Positions 7,299 through 15,278 of a DNA stretch of 22,632 bases are shown in pieces. The position numbers and the translations under genes were made by a program. The notes under the pieces are model-generated. The model was not told where the DNA came from, made no database searches, and was given only the letters and a program-made list of their open reading frames with translations. The stretch spans positions 1 through 22,632 of the forward strand of contig JADKGB010000030.1 of NCBI GenBank assembly GCA_016717225.1, read 5' to 3'. The stretch comes from Flavobacteriales bacterium (GTDB taxonomy: Bacteria; Bacteroidota; Bacteroidia; Flavobacteriales_F; PHOS-HE28). The stretch's first letter is position 1; each line of letters opens with the position of its first letter.

Positions 7299-7731
7299 CA
7301 CTGATCTCCACGTCGAATTTCAGTGTAATGCCGCGCATCGTGATGCCATCCTTGAAGTTGAAACGCTGGGTCACGGTACCCGTGCGGCTCTGGTCCAGGT
7401 AGAAGATCTTCTCCACGCGTTTGTTGTCCCGGTCCTTTCCTGCGTTCATGTCGATCTCGAAGATCACGTTCACGGCGCTGTCCTTGAGGCTGCTGCGGCG
7501 CACGTTGTGTGTGCTCACCTTGGCCCAGAGCTTCACTTGTGTGTCTCCACCGGCGAAGATCACCTGTCGCGAGGAACCTTCGTCCTTGTTCAATTGAAGG
7601 GTGGCATCGGTACCTGTGGTAACCACCTCCTTCTCGGTAAGGGATACATTGGAAATGGCGATCTTGGTTTGGGCCTGAAGACCGATCGAAACACAGAGCG
7701 CGGCGATCAATAGGATATTTTTCATGGTCAT
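7195..7731 (-). CDS. Secreted hypothetical protein, 3' end uncertain
   Basis: A signal peptide (MKNILLIAALCVSIGLQAQ, from the ATG at 7725; ATG 7731 is also possible) precedes a mature region of about 120 residues with no family I recognise. That region is rich in beta-type sequence such as VVTTGTDATLQLNKDEG and VNVIFEIDMNAGKD. The sequence looks natural up to FDVEIS near 7302. From there the open frame runs 107 bases into the acyl-CoA ligase gene with a proline/arginine-rich tail that looks like out-of-frame translation. One extra base before 7302 would end the gene at the TGA at 7300-7298, overlapping the ligase ATG as TGATG, a normal coupled junction. I therefore suspect an indel near the 3' end. 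Confidence 0.7.
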   Translation of the reverse strand: MTMKNILLIAALCVSIGLQAQTKIAISNVSLTEKEVVTTGTDATLQLNKDEGSSRQVIFAGGDTQVKLWAKVSTHNVRRSSLKDSAVNVIFEIDMNAGKDRDNKRVEKIFYLDQSRTGTVTQRFNFKDGITMRGITLKFDVEISDEDRTPFRHPGPPAGQLPTGRLPCHKRRWRMAEV

Positions 7732-7798
7732 GGATTAGGACAGGTGGCCACTAAGATCGAATTTCGGCGCATCAACTCGACAAACAAAGCACATCATT

Positions 7799-8188
7799 AT
7801 GGAATTGAACATCCGCTCTTCGATCATCGGGGCAACCCTGGCAGCGGCGTTGGTCGCTATTTTCAGTTTCAAAGCGCCTTCTGCACCAGAGGCGTACACA
7901 TGGCGCCAATTCAGCACGATCGAAAGTGTTGTGCCCGGTGGTATGGGGCGTTCGCGAATGATCATCAGCGATCAAGCTGACCAGACCATTGAAAAAGACC
8001 TGCTGAACTTCTATAGTTTGACCGGCATCAACTTCAAGAACGTTGCCAACAACGATCGCTTGATCGTGGACAACATCAACACATGGACGGCCGAAGGTTG
8101 GGAACTGACCAATGTGACAACGGGTGTGCAGAGCAACGACAACAACGGCATCTTCATCACGCGGTATTTGTTCCGTAAGCCGGCGTAA
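7799..8188 (+). CDS. Exported DUF4177-like small protein
   Basis: A 129-residue protein with an N-terminal hydrophobic segment (residues 8-24, ending near FSFKAPSAPEA) that acts as a signal peptide or anchor. The mature part begins YTWRQFSTIES and ends TAEGWELTNVTTGVQ then FITRYLFRKP. A GWEL motif followed by a short strand and an R/K-P ending is the pattern of the DUF4177 family of small alpha/beta proteins of unknown role. The gene is transcribed away from its left neighbour, whose start is 68 bases away, and converges with ispE. Confidence 0.7.
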   Translation: MELNIRSSIIGATLAAALVAIFSFKAPSAPEAYTWRQFSTIESVVPGGMGRSRMIISDQADQTIEKDLLNFYSLTGINFKNVANNDRLIVDNINTWTAEGWELTNVTTGVQSNDNNGIFITRYLFRKPA

Positions 8189-8256
8189 AAAGTAGTGCCC
8201 GAAGAGCGACAAGCGTCGCCTCCGAAGTCGTTATATAGAGCCTGCCAGAACCTGGT

Positions 8257-9081
8257 CTACAACGGCAACACCCAGCCGCGTTGCCCTTTCGGAAGCTGTG
8301 GCAGCTGCGGTTCTTTGGAAAAGATCCCGTAGACCGAAGACCCTGATCCACTCATGGCAGCATAGGTGGCTCCCGCATGCACGATGCGTTGCTTGGCTTC
8401 TGCCACCGCAGGATAGGCGCTGAGGACGTATGGCTCCATCACGTTCATGAGCTTGCCGTTCCATTTCGCAGGAGCAAGCGTGGTGAGGACCTCTGCGAGA
8501 TCGCACTGGGCTGGGGCTGTGGGCGTGTTGGCATACACTTCGGCCGTGCTCACATGCACGCCCGGGTTGATGAGCATCAGCCACCACCCCCGCAGATCAA
8601 CGTTGATCGGAGAAAGCACCTCACCTCGACCAGTCGCCAGTTGAGCGCTTTTTCGCAGGAAGAAAGGGCAATCGCTGCCAAGGCTGCTGGCGATCGCATG
8701 CAGTTCGTCCGGGCTGATTCCCAAGTTCAATAGTTCGTTCAACAGGAGAAGGGTATGCGCCGCATCGCTGGATCCTCCACCAAGGCCGGCACCGATGGGA
8801 ATGCTCTTCAGCACATGTATCCGCAGGCCCGGCAATGGATGCGAACGGTTGATCGCCAAAGCGGCTTTCACACAGAGGTCTTGTTGCGGATCACCAGGAA
8901 CAGGTGCTCCACTGCGTTCCATCACCACTTGGCCATGTGCTAGGGTCTCATCCACCATCACTTCCAACGCATCGTGCACGGCGATCGGCAGCATCACCGT
9001 CTCGATGGCATGGTAGCCATCGGTTCGCTTGCCCAACACATGCAGGCCCAAATTGATCTTGGCGTTGGGGAACTTGAGCAT
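8257..9081 (-). CDS. ispE: 4-diphosphocytidyl-2-C-methyl-D-erythritol kinase
   Basis: A 274-residue GHMP kinase of the non-mevalonate (MEP) isoprenoid pathway. It phosphorylates the 2-hydroxyl of 4-diphosphocytidyl-methylerythritol with ATP in the cytoplasm. The N-terminal NAKINLGLHVLGKRTDGYH (6-24) is the IspE signature with the active-site lysine. The ATP loop PIGAGLGGGSSDAA is at 95-108, the catalytic aspartate is D137 in GSDCPFF, and the third GHMP motif is MSGSGSSVYGIF near the C terminus. The start at 9081 (MLKFPNAKI) matches the family; the open frame extends upstream but that part is not conserved-looking. It stands alone, diverging from the glycosyltransferase gene. Confidence 0.95.
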   Translation of the reverse strand: MLKFPNAKINLGLHVLGKRTDGYHAIETVMLPIAVHDALEVMVDETLAHGQVVMERSGAPVPGDPQQDLCVKAALAINRSHPLPGLRIHVLKSIPIGAGLGGGSSDAAHTLLLLNELLNLGISPDELHAIASSLGSDCPFFLRKSAQLATGRGEVLSPINVDLRGWWLMLINPGVHVSTAEVYANTPTAPAQCDLAEVLTTLAPAKWNGKLMNVMEPYVLSAYPAVAEAKQRIVHAGATYAAMSGSGSSVYGIFSKEPQLPQLPKGQRGWVLPL

Positions 9082-9252
9082 GGGGATGCGAACATAGAAC
9101 TTCACACTTCCCGGATGACCCGGTGTGCTGAAATGGACCTTGGTTATAGTGTCCACGCCCCATCTGTTCATAACTGCCGTTCGTCGCCTTCCATCGCCGA
9201 ATGATGCCCGGATAGCTTCGCCGCCAAGCACCGCGCGCTAACGCGGCCCTTC

Positions 9253-10365
9253 GTGTTGTCCCTCATCGCACCGTACGTCCTCTATACGCTCATCGCGGCC
9301 TTGGTCATTCTGGCCTTCTTCCACTTCGTGATCTTCAGCCGGTTGGCCTTCAAGCATCCCCGGGTGGAGCCCGATCGCGATCTGCCCGTGAGCATCGTGG
9401 TGTGCGCACGTAACGAAAGCAACTCGCTGCAGCAGCTCATTCCATTGCTGATGGACCAGGACCACGCGGAGTTCGAAGTGGTGGTGGTGAACGACCGCAG
9501 CGAGGATGACACATGGGAAATGCTGCAGTGGATGAAGCCGAACCATCCGCGGTTGCGGCCGGTGAACATCCAGGCGGACGAGAAATTCAGCTACGGAAAG
9601 AAGATCGCATTGGGCGTAGGGATCCGCAGCGCGAAGTATGCGCACGTGCTGCTTACCGATGCCGACTGTATGCCGGTGGGCCGCGAATGGGCCAGCACGA
9701 TGTGCGCTGGTTTCCGCAATGGCAAGAAGGTGGTGATCGCCTTCAGCCCATACGAAAAGCAGAGCGGGTTCACGAATCTGATCGAGCGGTTCGATGGCAT
9801 CAGCAAGGCGATGCAGTACATCAGCTTCGCGCAGGCGGGCTTTCCGTACATGGGTGTGGGACGGAACCTCGGCTACACACAGGACATGTTCCTCACTGCC
9901 AAAGGGCCAAGGCGCCACTCCGCGCTCATGAGCGGCGATGACGATCTGTTCATCAACGAAGTGGCGCGTGCGAACAACACCACATCCGTTTCCGATGGCC
10001 GATCGTTCATGACCACACGCGCTACACCGGATCTTGCCACATGGATCCGCCGCAAACGCAGGCACTACACCACCGCCCGGTTCTATCGGTTCGGTCATCA
10101 GGTGCTGCTGACGTTGCTGCCCTTTGCACGCTTTCTGTTGTGGGCAACGGTGGCGTACTTGCTCATCACCGGTCATTACATGCACGCGTTGATCGGCGTG
10201 GCTGTGGAGATCCTCATATTCCTTCCGATCCGCATGTTGGCGATGCGTCGCCTCGGTGCTGGCGGAATTATCTGGCTAACACTACCTCTTGAATGGCTGT
10301 TCCTACTTTTGGAGCCGTCGCTGTACATCAGCACGCTCCTGATAAAACCCCGCCGATGGAAATAA
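9253..10365 (+). CDS. Family 2 glycosyltransferase, membrane-bound
   Basis: A 370-residue GT2 enzyme. A membrane helix (5-27) precedes the GT-A domain. That domain has VSIVVCARNES (46-55), VVVNDRSEDDT, the metal-binding TDADC (135-139), GVGRNLGYT and the acceptor-site SGDDDLF (227-233). A basic RRKRRHYTTARF then takes the place of the QxxRW motif, and two or three further membrane helices follow. This is the layout of bactoprenol- or lipid-linked sugar transferases acting at the inner membrane. Donor and acceptor cannot be told. The likely start is GTG at 9253 or TTG at 9256, since no ATG lies before the helix. It overlaps the following sigma factor gene by ten bases. Confidence 0.85.
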   Translation: MLSLIAPYVLYTLIAALVILAFFHFVIFSRLAFKHPRVEPDRDLPVSIVVCARNESNSLQQLIPLLMDQDHAEFEVVVVNDRSEDDTWEMLQWMKPNHPRLRPVNIQADEKFSYGKKIALGVGIRSAKYAHVLLTDADCMPVGREWASTMCAGFRNGKKVVIAFSPYEKQSGFTNLIERFDGISKAMQYISFAQAGFPYMGVGRNLGYTQDMFLTAKGPRRHSALMSGDDDLFINEVARANNTTSVSDGRSFMTTRATPDLATWIRRKRRHYTTARFYRFGHQVLLTLLPFARFLLWATVAYLLITGHYMHALIGVAVEILIFLPIRMLAMRRLGAGGIIWLTLPLEWLFLLLEPSLYISTLLIKPRRWK

Positions 10366-10964
10366 GCGATAACCTCAGCGAAAAAGGCGTCTATGACCTG
10401 GCGTTGGTACGCCGCTGCGTGGAAAAAAAAGATCAGAAGGCCTATGCCGAGCTGATGAGCCGCTACCGCGATTCGATCTATTTCATGTTGTTGAAAATGA
10501 TCAACAACAAGGATGATGCGGAGGATCTCACGATCGAAGCGTTCGGTAAAGCGTTCCATCGCTTGCACCAGTACACGCCAAATTATGCGTTCAGCACCTG
10601 GCTCTTCAAGATCGCGTCGAACAACTGCATCGACTGGATCCGCAAGCAGAAGAAGAAAATGATGAGCATCGATGCGCCTATCGGTACCGATGATGGGGAC
10701 GATATGCACATCGAATTGAAAGGCCACGGCCCTGATCCTGCTGACGTGGCTATCCGCAACCAGAAGAACGCGGTGATGCGCGAGGTGGTGGACAAGCTGA
10801 AGCCGCGCTACCGTCAGTTGGTGGAACTGCGCTACTACCAGGAGTACAGCTACGAGGAGATCGCGCAGGAACTGGATCTGCCGCTCGGTACAGTGAAAGC
10901 ACAGTTGTTCCGTGCACGCGAATTCCTGCAAGGCTTGCTGGAAGATCGGCAGGATACCATTTGA
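10356..10964 (+). CDS. ECF-type RNA polymerase sigma factor
   Basis: A 202-residue sigma-70 family factor of the extracytoplasmic-function class. It contains region 2 at about 27-100 (YAELMSRYRDSIYFML, DAEDLTIEAFGKAF, FSTWLFKIASNNCIDWIRK). Region 4 at about 141-190 has LPxRYRQLVELRYYQ-like sequence and the helix-turn-helix YSYEEIAQELDLPLGTVKA. Between them lies an acidic linker (GTDDGDDMHIE). The start at 10356 (MEISDNLSEKG) overlaps the glycosyltransferase stop (TAA at 10363-10365), implying translational coupling. No anti-sigma factor gene follows, so its control is not evident. It is probably a constitutive Bacteroidota sigma factor of the kind found beside membrane-biogenesis genes. Confidence 0.9.
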   Translation: MEISDNLSEKGVYDLALVRRCVEKKDQKAYAELMSRYRDSIYFMLLKMINNKDDAEDLTIEAFGKAFHRLHQYTPNYAFSTWLFKIASNNCIDWIRKQKKKMMSIDAPIGTDDGDDMHIELKGHGPDPADVAIRNQKNAVMREVVDKLKPRYRQLVELRYYQEYSYEEIAQELDLPLGTVKAQLFRAREFLQGLLEDRQDTI

Positions 10965-10985
10965 GTTCGATCCAGTGGAAATGAA

Positions 10986-11048
10986 TGATCGCTTCGCAAT
11001 GCCTATGACGTCACTGCGAGGAGGCTCCGCGACGAAGCAGTCTGTAAT
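10986..11048. repeat. REP-like palindromic repeat
   Basis: The gap between the sigma factor and rsmG contains actgcgaggaggctccgcga followed by cgaagcagt (11013-11041). It is an imperfect palindrome with ends ACTGC/GCAGT and an inner GGAG-G-CTCC. A related gatcgcttcgcaatg lies at 10987-11001. This resembles the tgcgagg...cgaagca class of short dispersed repeats seen between genes in many bacteria. It could also fold in the mRNA. Confidence 0.5.
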
Positions 11049-11074
11049 TCCCTGATGATCATTCTCCGATAAGC

Positions 11075-11698
11075 ATGGAGATCATACATCGGTACTTCCC
11101 TGACCTGTCAGCGGAACAGCGCGATCGTTTCGCGGCGCTTGGGCCTTTGTACGCAGAATGGAACGAGCGTGTGAACCTGATCTCGCGCAAGGACATCATT
11201 CATCTGTACGAAAGGCACATCCTCCATTCGCTCGGCATAGCGAAAGTGATCCACACGACCGGAATGTTCGACGGCCAGCGAACGATGTCATGCGTTGATG
11301 TTGGCACGGGTGGCGGCTTCCCCGGCATCCCGCTCGCGATCATGTTCCCACGCTGGCGCTTCCACTTGATCGATAGCATCGGGAAGAAGATCATCGCGGT
11401 GCAAGGGATCATTGAAGGGTTGGGACTCACCAACACCACAGCGGAACAAGTGCGCAGTACGGATCACAAGGGGCACTACGACCTCATCGTGAGCCGTGCG
11501 GTTACCACACTCCCGGAATTCATTCGAGATACCAAGCACCTGGTGGAGAAGGGCGCCGGGCACATGCTCTACCTCAAAGGCGGAGAGCTTGCGGATGAGA
11601 TCATGCCTGTGCGAAATTCGGTTCGGGTTCACGAACTGAACGAGTTCTTCAGTGAAGAGTTCTTCGCTACGAAGAAGGTGGTGGAGGTTGCGATGTAA
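11075..11698 (+). CDS. rsmG: 16S rRNA (guanine-527 N7)-methyltransferase RsmG
   Basis: A 207-residue SAM-dependent methyltransferase of the RsmG/GidB family, which methylates N7 of G527 in 16S rRNA. The family signature is complete: EWNERVNLISRKD (28-40), ERHILHSL (46-53), the SAM-binding loop CVDVGTGGGFPGIPLAI (73-89), then LIDSIGKKI and DLIVSRAVTTL. Length and start (ATG 11075) fit the family. It follows the sigma factor on the same strand after a 110-base gap holding a repeat. It converges with the ABC exporter gene only 17 bases away. Confidence 0.95.
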   Translation: MEIIHRYFPDLSAEQRDRFAALGPLYAEWNERVNLISRKDIIHLYERHILHSLGIAKVIHTTGMFDGQRTMSCVDVGTGGGFPGIPLAIMFPRWRFHLIDSIGKKIIAVQGIIEGLGLTNTTAEQVRSTDHKGHYDLIVSRAVTTLPEFIRDTKHLVEKGAGHMLYLKGGELADEIMPVRNSVRVHELNEFFSEEFFATKKVVEVAM

Positions 11699-11715
11699 AG
11701 GTTACTGAGACCGTT

Positions 11716-13530
11716 CTAAGCTTCGCTCAACTGCGTTCTGCTCAGGCTGTAGTACAATCCACCCGGGTCAGCGATCAGTTCATCGTGCGTTCCACTGTCC
11801 ACCACGATCCCTTTGTCCAACACGAGTATTCTGTCCGCATTGCGCACGGTGCTGAGGCGATGCGCGATGACCAAGCTGGTACGGCCGCGCATCAATTTGT
11901 CCAAGGCATCCTGCACGAGTTTTTCGCTAGCGGTATCCAGGGCGCTGGTGGCTTCGTCCAGGATCAGGATCGCAGGGTCCTTCAGAACAGCACGCGCGAT
12001 GGCGATGCGTTGGCGCTGTCCACCGCTCAGTTGTATCCCGCGTTCGCCGACAATGGTTTCATAGCCTTGCGGGAAAGTCGCGATGAACTCGAACGCATTG
12101 GCTTTGCGCGCGGCATCTTCGATCTCCGCTTGGGTTGCGCTGGGCTTTCCGTAAGCGATGTTCTCGCGGATGCTCCCTCCGAAAAGCAACACCTCCTGTG
12201 GCACAATGCTCATGCGATCACGCAGTGCGCTGAGGTCGTATTCGCTCGCCGCACGACCGTCGATCCCGAGGTGACCTGAAACAGGATCATAGAACCGGAG
12301 GATCAGTGAAGCGATCGTGCTCTTTCCACCACCGCTCGGTCCTACCAGAGCAACCCGTTCACCTGGCTTGATGGTGAACGTAACGCCCTTCAGCACGGGC
12401 ATATCGGCGCGGGTGGCATAGTGGAAATGAACGTTGTCGAATTCGATGCTGCCGTTCAGCTTCAGGGGCGTGGCAACTGCGTCGAGCGTGATCGCTTCAG
12501 CGTTCTCTTCTTGAATGTCCATCAAGCGTTCCGAAGCGCCGATCGCCTTCAACAGGCGGTTCAATAGTTCGGGAATGCCACCAATGCTAGCGCCGATGAA
12601 AATCGAATACATGATGAACGTGACGAGCTGACCCGTGGTGATCTCGCCAGCGGCCATCAATCGTACACCACGCCAGATCACCAGAACGATAGCGCCGAAC
12701 ATGCAGAGAATGATGAACGAAACGAAAGCACCTTGCCAGCGACCTTCCTTCAAGGACAGATCGCGCGCACCCATCACCGCTTTGCCATAGCGCAGCGCTT
12801 CCCAGCCCTCGTTGGCAAAGGCCTTCACGTTCTGGATGCCTTGCAGGGTTTCGTCCACGATCACATTCGTTTCTGCGATCGTGTCCTGGACCTTCTTGCT
12901 CAATTTGGTAACGAAACGACCAAAGAACACAGCGACGATGGCCACCACAGGCACCACGGAAAGCATGGTAAGCGTGAGTTCCATGCTCACCGTTGTGAGC
13001 AACACGATGCCGATGCCCACCACGATGAACTGGCGGATGAGTTCCGCGAGGTTGGTGGTGAACGCATCTTGCAGCAGTGTGATGTCCGAGCTGATCCGGC
13101 TGTTCAGCTCACCTACGCGCCGCTGCGCGAAAAAGATCATCGGTAGTTTCAGCAAGTGCTCGTAGGTGTCGCATCGCAAACGTGCCAGCATGTTGGAGGT
13201 GATCCAGTTGAAGATGACAATGCGGAAGAAGCCGAAGAACGCCTGCGCCACGAAGACCACGAGCAATGTCAACGCTACACGATCGATATCGCTCAGCAGG
13301 CTCCGTTGCGCGGCAGGATCACCTTTCGCCGCATCCACCAGCTGGCCCAGCAGACCCGGAAAGAGCATCGACAAGCCGGTGGTGACCAGCAACAGGATCA
13401 GGCCGAAAGCGAACGTCCAGCGGTGCGGCTTCAAATAGCGGAAAATGCGCACGGCCTTGCGCAGCGTGGCTTTGTCCAGCTTCGCGCGAGGGGCGTCGTC
13501 GTATGCTTTGGATGATCTTCTACCCGCCAT
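11716..13530 (-). CDS. ABC exporter, fused permease and ATPase (MsbA-like)
   Basis: A 604-residue half-transporter. An exporter-type membrane domain spans about 35-330 with six predicted helices and the coupling motif RRVGELNSRISSDI. The ATPase domain follows, with Walker A GPSGGGKST (397-405), the Q-loop in VPQE, signature LSGGQ (501-505), Walker B ILILDEATSALD (521-532) and the H-loop histidine H557 in IAHRLSTV. All catalytic residues are present. It would act as a homodimer pumping a lipid, peptide or drug outward. The MsbA/LapB-like type is common in Bacteroidota, but substrate cannot be read from sequence. It is the last gene of a likely operon with pyrE and the SRPBCC gene (19-base gap). 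Confidence 0.93.
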   Translation of the reverse strand: MAGRRSSKAYDDAPRAKLDKATLRKAVRIFRYLKPHRWTFAFGLILLLVTTGLSMLFPGLLGQLVDAAKGDPAAQRSLLSDIDRVALTLLVVFVAQAFFGFFRIVIFNWITSNMLARLRCDTYEHLLKLPMIFFAQRRVGELNSRISSDITLLQDAFTTNLAELIRQFIVVGIGIVLLTTVSMELTLTMLSVVPVVAIVAVFFGRFVTKLSKKVQDTIAETNVIVDETLQGIQNVKAFANEGWEALRYGKAVMGARDLSLKEGRWQGAFVSFIILCMFGAIVLVIWRGVRLMAAGEITTGQLVTFIMYSIFIGASIGGIPELLNRLLKAIGASERLMDIQEENAEAITLDAVATPLKLNGSIEFDNVHFHYATRADMPVLKGVTFTIKPGERVALVGPSGGGKSTIASLILRFYDPVSGHLGIDGRAASEYDLSALRDRMSIVPQEVLLFGGSIRENIAYGKPSATQAEIEDAARKANAFEFIATFPQGYETIVGERGIQLSGGQRQRIAIARAVLKDPAILILDEATSALDTASEKLVQDALDKLMRGRTSLVIAHRLSTVRNADRILVLDKGIVVDSGTHDELIADPGGLYYSLSRTQLSEA

Positions 13531-13549
13531 TGAATTGCTGATCGGCGGA

Positions 13550-13951
13550 TCAACCGTGGATCTCCACCATCTTATCGGCGATATGATCGAAGAGGTTCTT
13601 GAGCGGGCTCTCGACCATCATTTTGATGAACGGATTGAGATCGGCCTCGAATACCTGGAATGCGGTCGTTGTGCCGTTCGCCCCGTTCAAATGGACATCC
13701 AACGTGAACGGGAACGGCGAACGTTCGGTGCTCTTCAACCGGACATGGCCCGGCGATGTGCCTCCATCGAGCATCAGGCCGATCGTCGCTGCACCTGCCA
13801 CTTTGAAAGAGCACGACATCCCATCGCTTTTCCATTCGCTGATGCGGTCCTGCGGCAACAACTGTTGGAAGTTGTTCATGTCCTGCAGAAAGGTGTAGAT
13901 GTCCAACGCTGGTCGCGCGATCTCCACGTGCTTGCTCTCGATCCTCGTCAT
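13550..13951 (-). CDS. SRPBCC family protein
   Basis: A 133-residue single-domain protein of the START/SRPBCC (Bet v 1-like) fold. It starts MTRIESKHVEIARPALDIYT and has NNFQQLLPQDRISEWK, SCSFKVAGAATIGLML, a central strand FTLDVHLNG and a C-terminal long helix IKMMVESPLKNLFDHIADKM. Members bind hydrophobic ligands or act as polyketide cyclase-like enzymes. This one has no obvious catalytic residues and its role is unknown. It lies 24 bases downstream of pyrE, an arrangement familiar in Bacteroidota, and 19 bases upstream of the ABC exporter gene. Confidence 0.85.
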   Translation of the reverse strand: MTRIESKHVEIARPALDIYTFLQDMNNFQQLLPQDRISEWKSDGMSCSFKVAGAATIGLMLDGGTSPGHVRLKSTERSPFPFTLDVHLNGANGTTTAFQVFEADLNPFIKMMVESPLKNLFDHIADKMVEIHG

Positions 13952-13975
13952 CGTCGAATAGTCGTTGTGTATGAA

Positions 13976-14641
13976 CTAGCTGGCTGCGCTTTCTCCCACG
14001 GTCTTGCCCCATGTGGTAGGCGAAGTGCGCCATTCGTTCAAGCTGAGCATGTCCTTGTCCGTTATGTAGCTGTCGTGCATTGCCTGTTCCAACAGCGCAG
14101 TGTAATTGGACAACGATTTCAGTTTCACTTTCTCCTTCTCGAAATTCGCGATGGCCTCATCGAAGCCATAAGTGAAGATGCTCACCATGCCTTTCACTTC
14201 ACAGCCTGCATCGCGCAGCGCGTGTACGGCGTTCAAGCTGCTGGTGCCGGTACTCACGAGGTCTTCCACCACCACCACGCTCCTGCCTGTGGTAAGGTCG
14301 CCTTCCACCTGGTTCTTCATTCCGTGCTCTTTCGCTGCGCTCCGCACGTAGATGAACGGAAGACCCATGTCGTGCGCCACCAACGCACCGTGCGCTATGC
14401 CACCGGTTGCTACGCCGGCGATCAGGTCCGGCCGCCCGAACTCATGGTTGATCACCTGCACGAACTGCTGGCGGATGTACGTGCGAACAGCAGGATAGGA
14501 GAGGGTCTTCCGGTTATCGCAGTAGATCGGGCTTTTCCAGCCGCTGGCCCACGTGAACGGCTTCTTGAGGCTCAATTTCACAGCTTTGATCTGCAAAAGG
14601 AATTCAGCGATCTTCAGCGCCGGATCAAGTCGGGAGTCCAT
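13976..14641 (-). CDS. pyrE: Orotate phosphoribosyltransferase
   Basis: A 221-residue type I phosphoribosyltransferase that joins orotate to PRPP to give OMP in pyrimidine biosynthesis. The substrate site is visible as FTWASGWKSPIYCDNR (29-44), the PP loop as GVATGGIAHG (76-85) and the flexible loop as VRSAAKEHGMKNQVEG (99-114). The PRPP-binding signature is VVVVEDLVSTGTSS (122-135). Length is normal. The ATG at 14641 overlaps, on the opposite strand, the ATG of the NUDIX gene. It heads a probable operon with the SRPBCC and ABC exporter genes. Confidence 0.95.
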   Translation of the reverse strand: MDSRLDPALKIAEFLLQIKAVKLSLKKPFTWASGWKSPIYCDNRKTLSYPAVRTYIRQQFVQVINHEFGRPDLIAGVATGGIAHGALVAHDMGLPFIYVRSAAKEHGMKNQVEGDLTTGRSVVVVEDLVSTGTSSLNAVHALRDAGCEVKGMVSIFTYGFDEAIANFEKEKVKLKSLSNYTALLEQAMHDSYITDKDMLSLNEWRTSPTTWGKTVGESAAS

Positions 14642-15278
14642 GCGGCGAAAGTATGAAGTCTATATCGACGGAAGGCGATCAACGATCGTTGGAGAAGCGG
14701 ATGCGCGCGCTGGTTTTGAGCGATCCACGATGGAACGCGCGGGTTCGAGCAAGGCGATCGCGGCTACAGTGGCCGCGTGGCAGAAGCGGTCAGATGGGTC
14801 ATCGCTCGTGCTGGTGGGGGAGGATGCGGACGACGTTTGGGAGAATTTCTGCGCCAATTATCGATTTGTACAAGCTGCTGGCGGTTGTGTGACAGATGAG
14901 CACATGCGGTTGCTCGCGATACATCGGTTGGGTCTTTGGGACCTTCCCAAAGGCAAAGTGGACCCAGGAGAGGCTGTTGATCACGCTGCTGTTCGAGAGG
15001 TGCGCGAAGAATGCGGATTGGTGAATGTGGAATTGCTCCAACGTCTTTGCGAGACTTGGCACACGTACGAGCGAAAGGGCATTCAGCACCTTAAGCGCAC
15101 AGACTGGTACTTGATGAGGGCCAGTAGCAGCGAGCAATTGGTCGCACAGCACGAAGAGGATATCAGCGAAGTGCGGTGGATGGATGCTGCAGGAATTGCC
15201 GAACTCGAGCGCGGAACGTATCCGTCGCTATTGCCGGTTATCGCCGCTTGGGCGAGCGCGGTGCAACGTCGGGCCTGA
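14640..15278 (+). CDS. NUDIX hydrolase
   Basis: A 212-residue protein. An N-terminal extension of about 85 residues (MRRKYEVYIDGRRS, LVLVGEDADDVWENF) is followed by a NUDIX domain. The complete box runs from G105 and E111 to REVREECGL (119-127), preceded by GLWDLPKGKVDPGE. The reaction would be metal-dependent hydrolysis of a nucleoside diphosphate linked to another group; the substrate is not predictable. The ATG at 14640 gives the extended form common in Bacteroidota. It sits head to head with pyrE with overlapping start codons, and overlaps the TlpA-like gene by 41 bases tail to tail. Confidence 0.9.
   Translation: MRRKYEVYIDGRRSTIVGEADARAGFERSTMERAGSSKAIAATVAAWQKRSDGSSLVLVGEDADDVWENFCANYRFVQAAGGCVTDEHMRLLAIHRLGLWDLPKGKVDPGEAVDHAAVREVREECGLVNVELLQRLCETWHTYERKGIQHLKRTDWYLMRASSSEQLVAQHEEDISEVRWMDAAGIAELERGTYPSLLPVIAAWASAVQRRA
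14646..14653 (-). promoter_or_regulatory. Possible -7 box of pyrE inside the NUDIX gene
   Basis: The minus strand reads TACTTTCG, close to TAnnTTTG, only four bases before the pyrE ATG at 14641. It lies inside codons 3-5 of the divergent NUDIX gene. If real, the pyrE mRNA would be leaderless or nearly so. No -33 box was identified. Confidence 0.3.

Noticed and set aside
5679..7304. 541-codon plus-strand open frame opposite the acyl-CoA ligase
   Set aside because: It mirrors a clear gene with all catalytic motifs on the other strand. Its histidine/alanine-rich composition is typical of antisense frames in GC-rich genes.
8201..8225. Terminator between the DUF4177-like gene and ispE
   Set aside because: The only hairpin (gcgac/gtcgc) has a five-base stem and no T-run, so it is too weak to call.
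9238..10185. 315-codon minus-strand open frame opposite the glycosyltransferase
   Set aside because: The plus-strand gene has all GT2 motifs; this frame is rich in H, A and R and has no domains.
13445..14656. 403-codon plus-strand open frame opposite pyrE and the SRPBCC gene
   Set aside because: It covers two well-supported genes and their gap, with shadow-like composition and no family resemblance.
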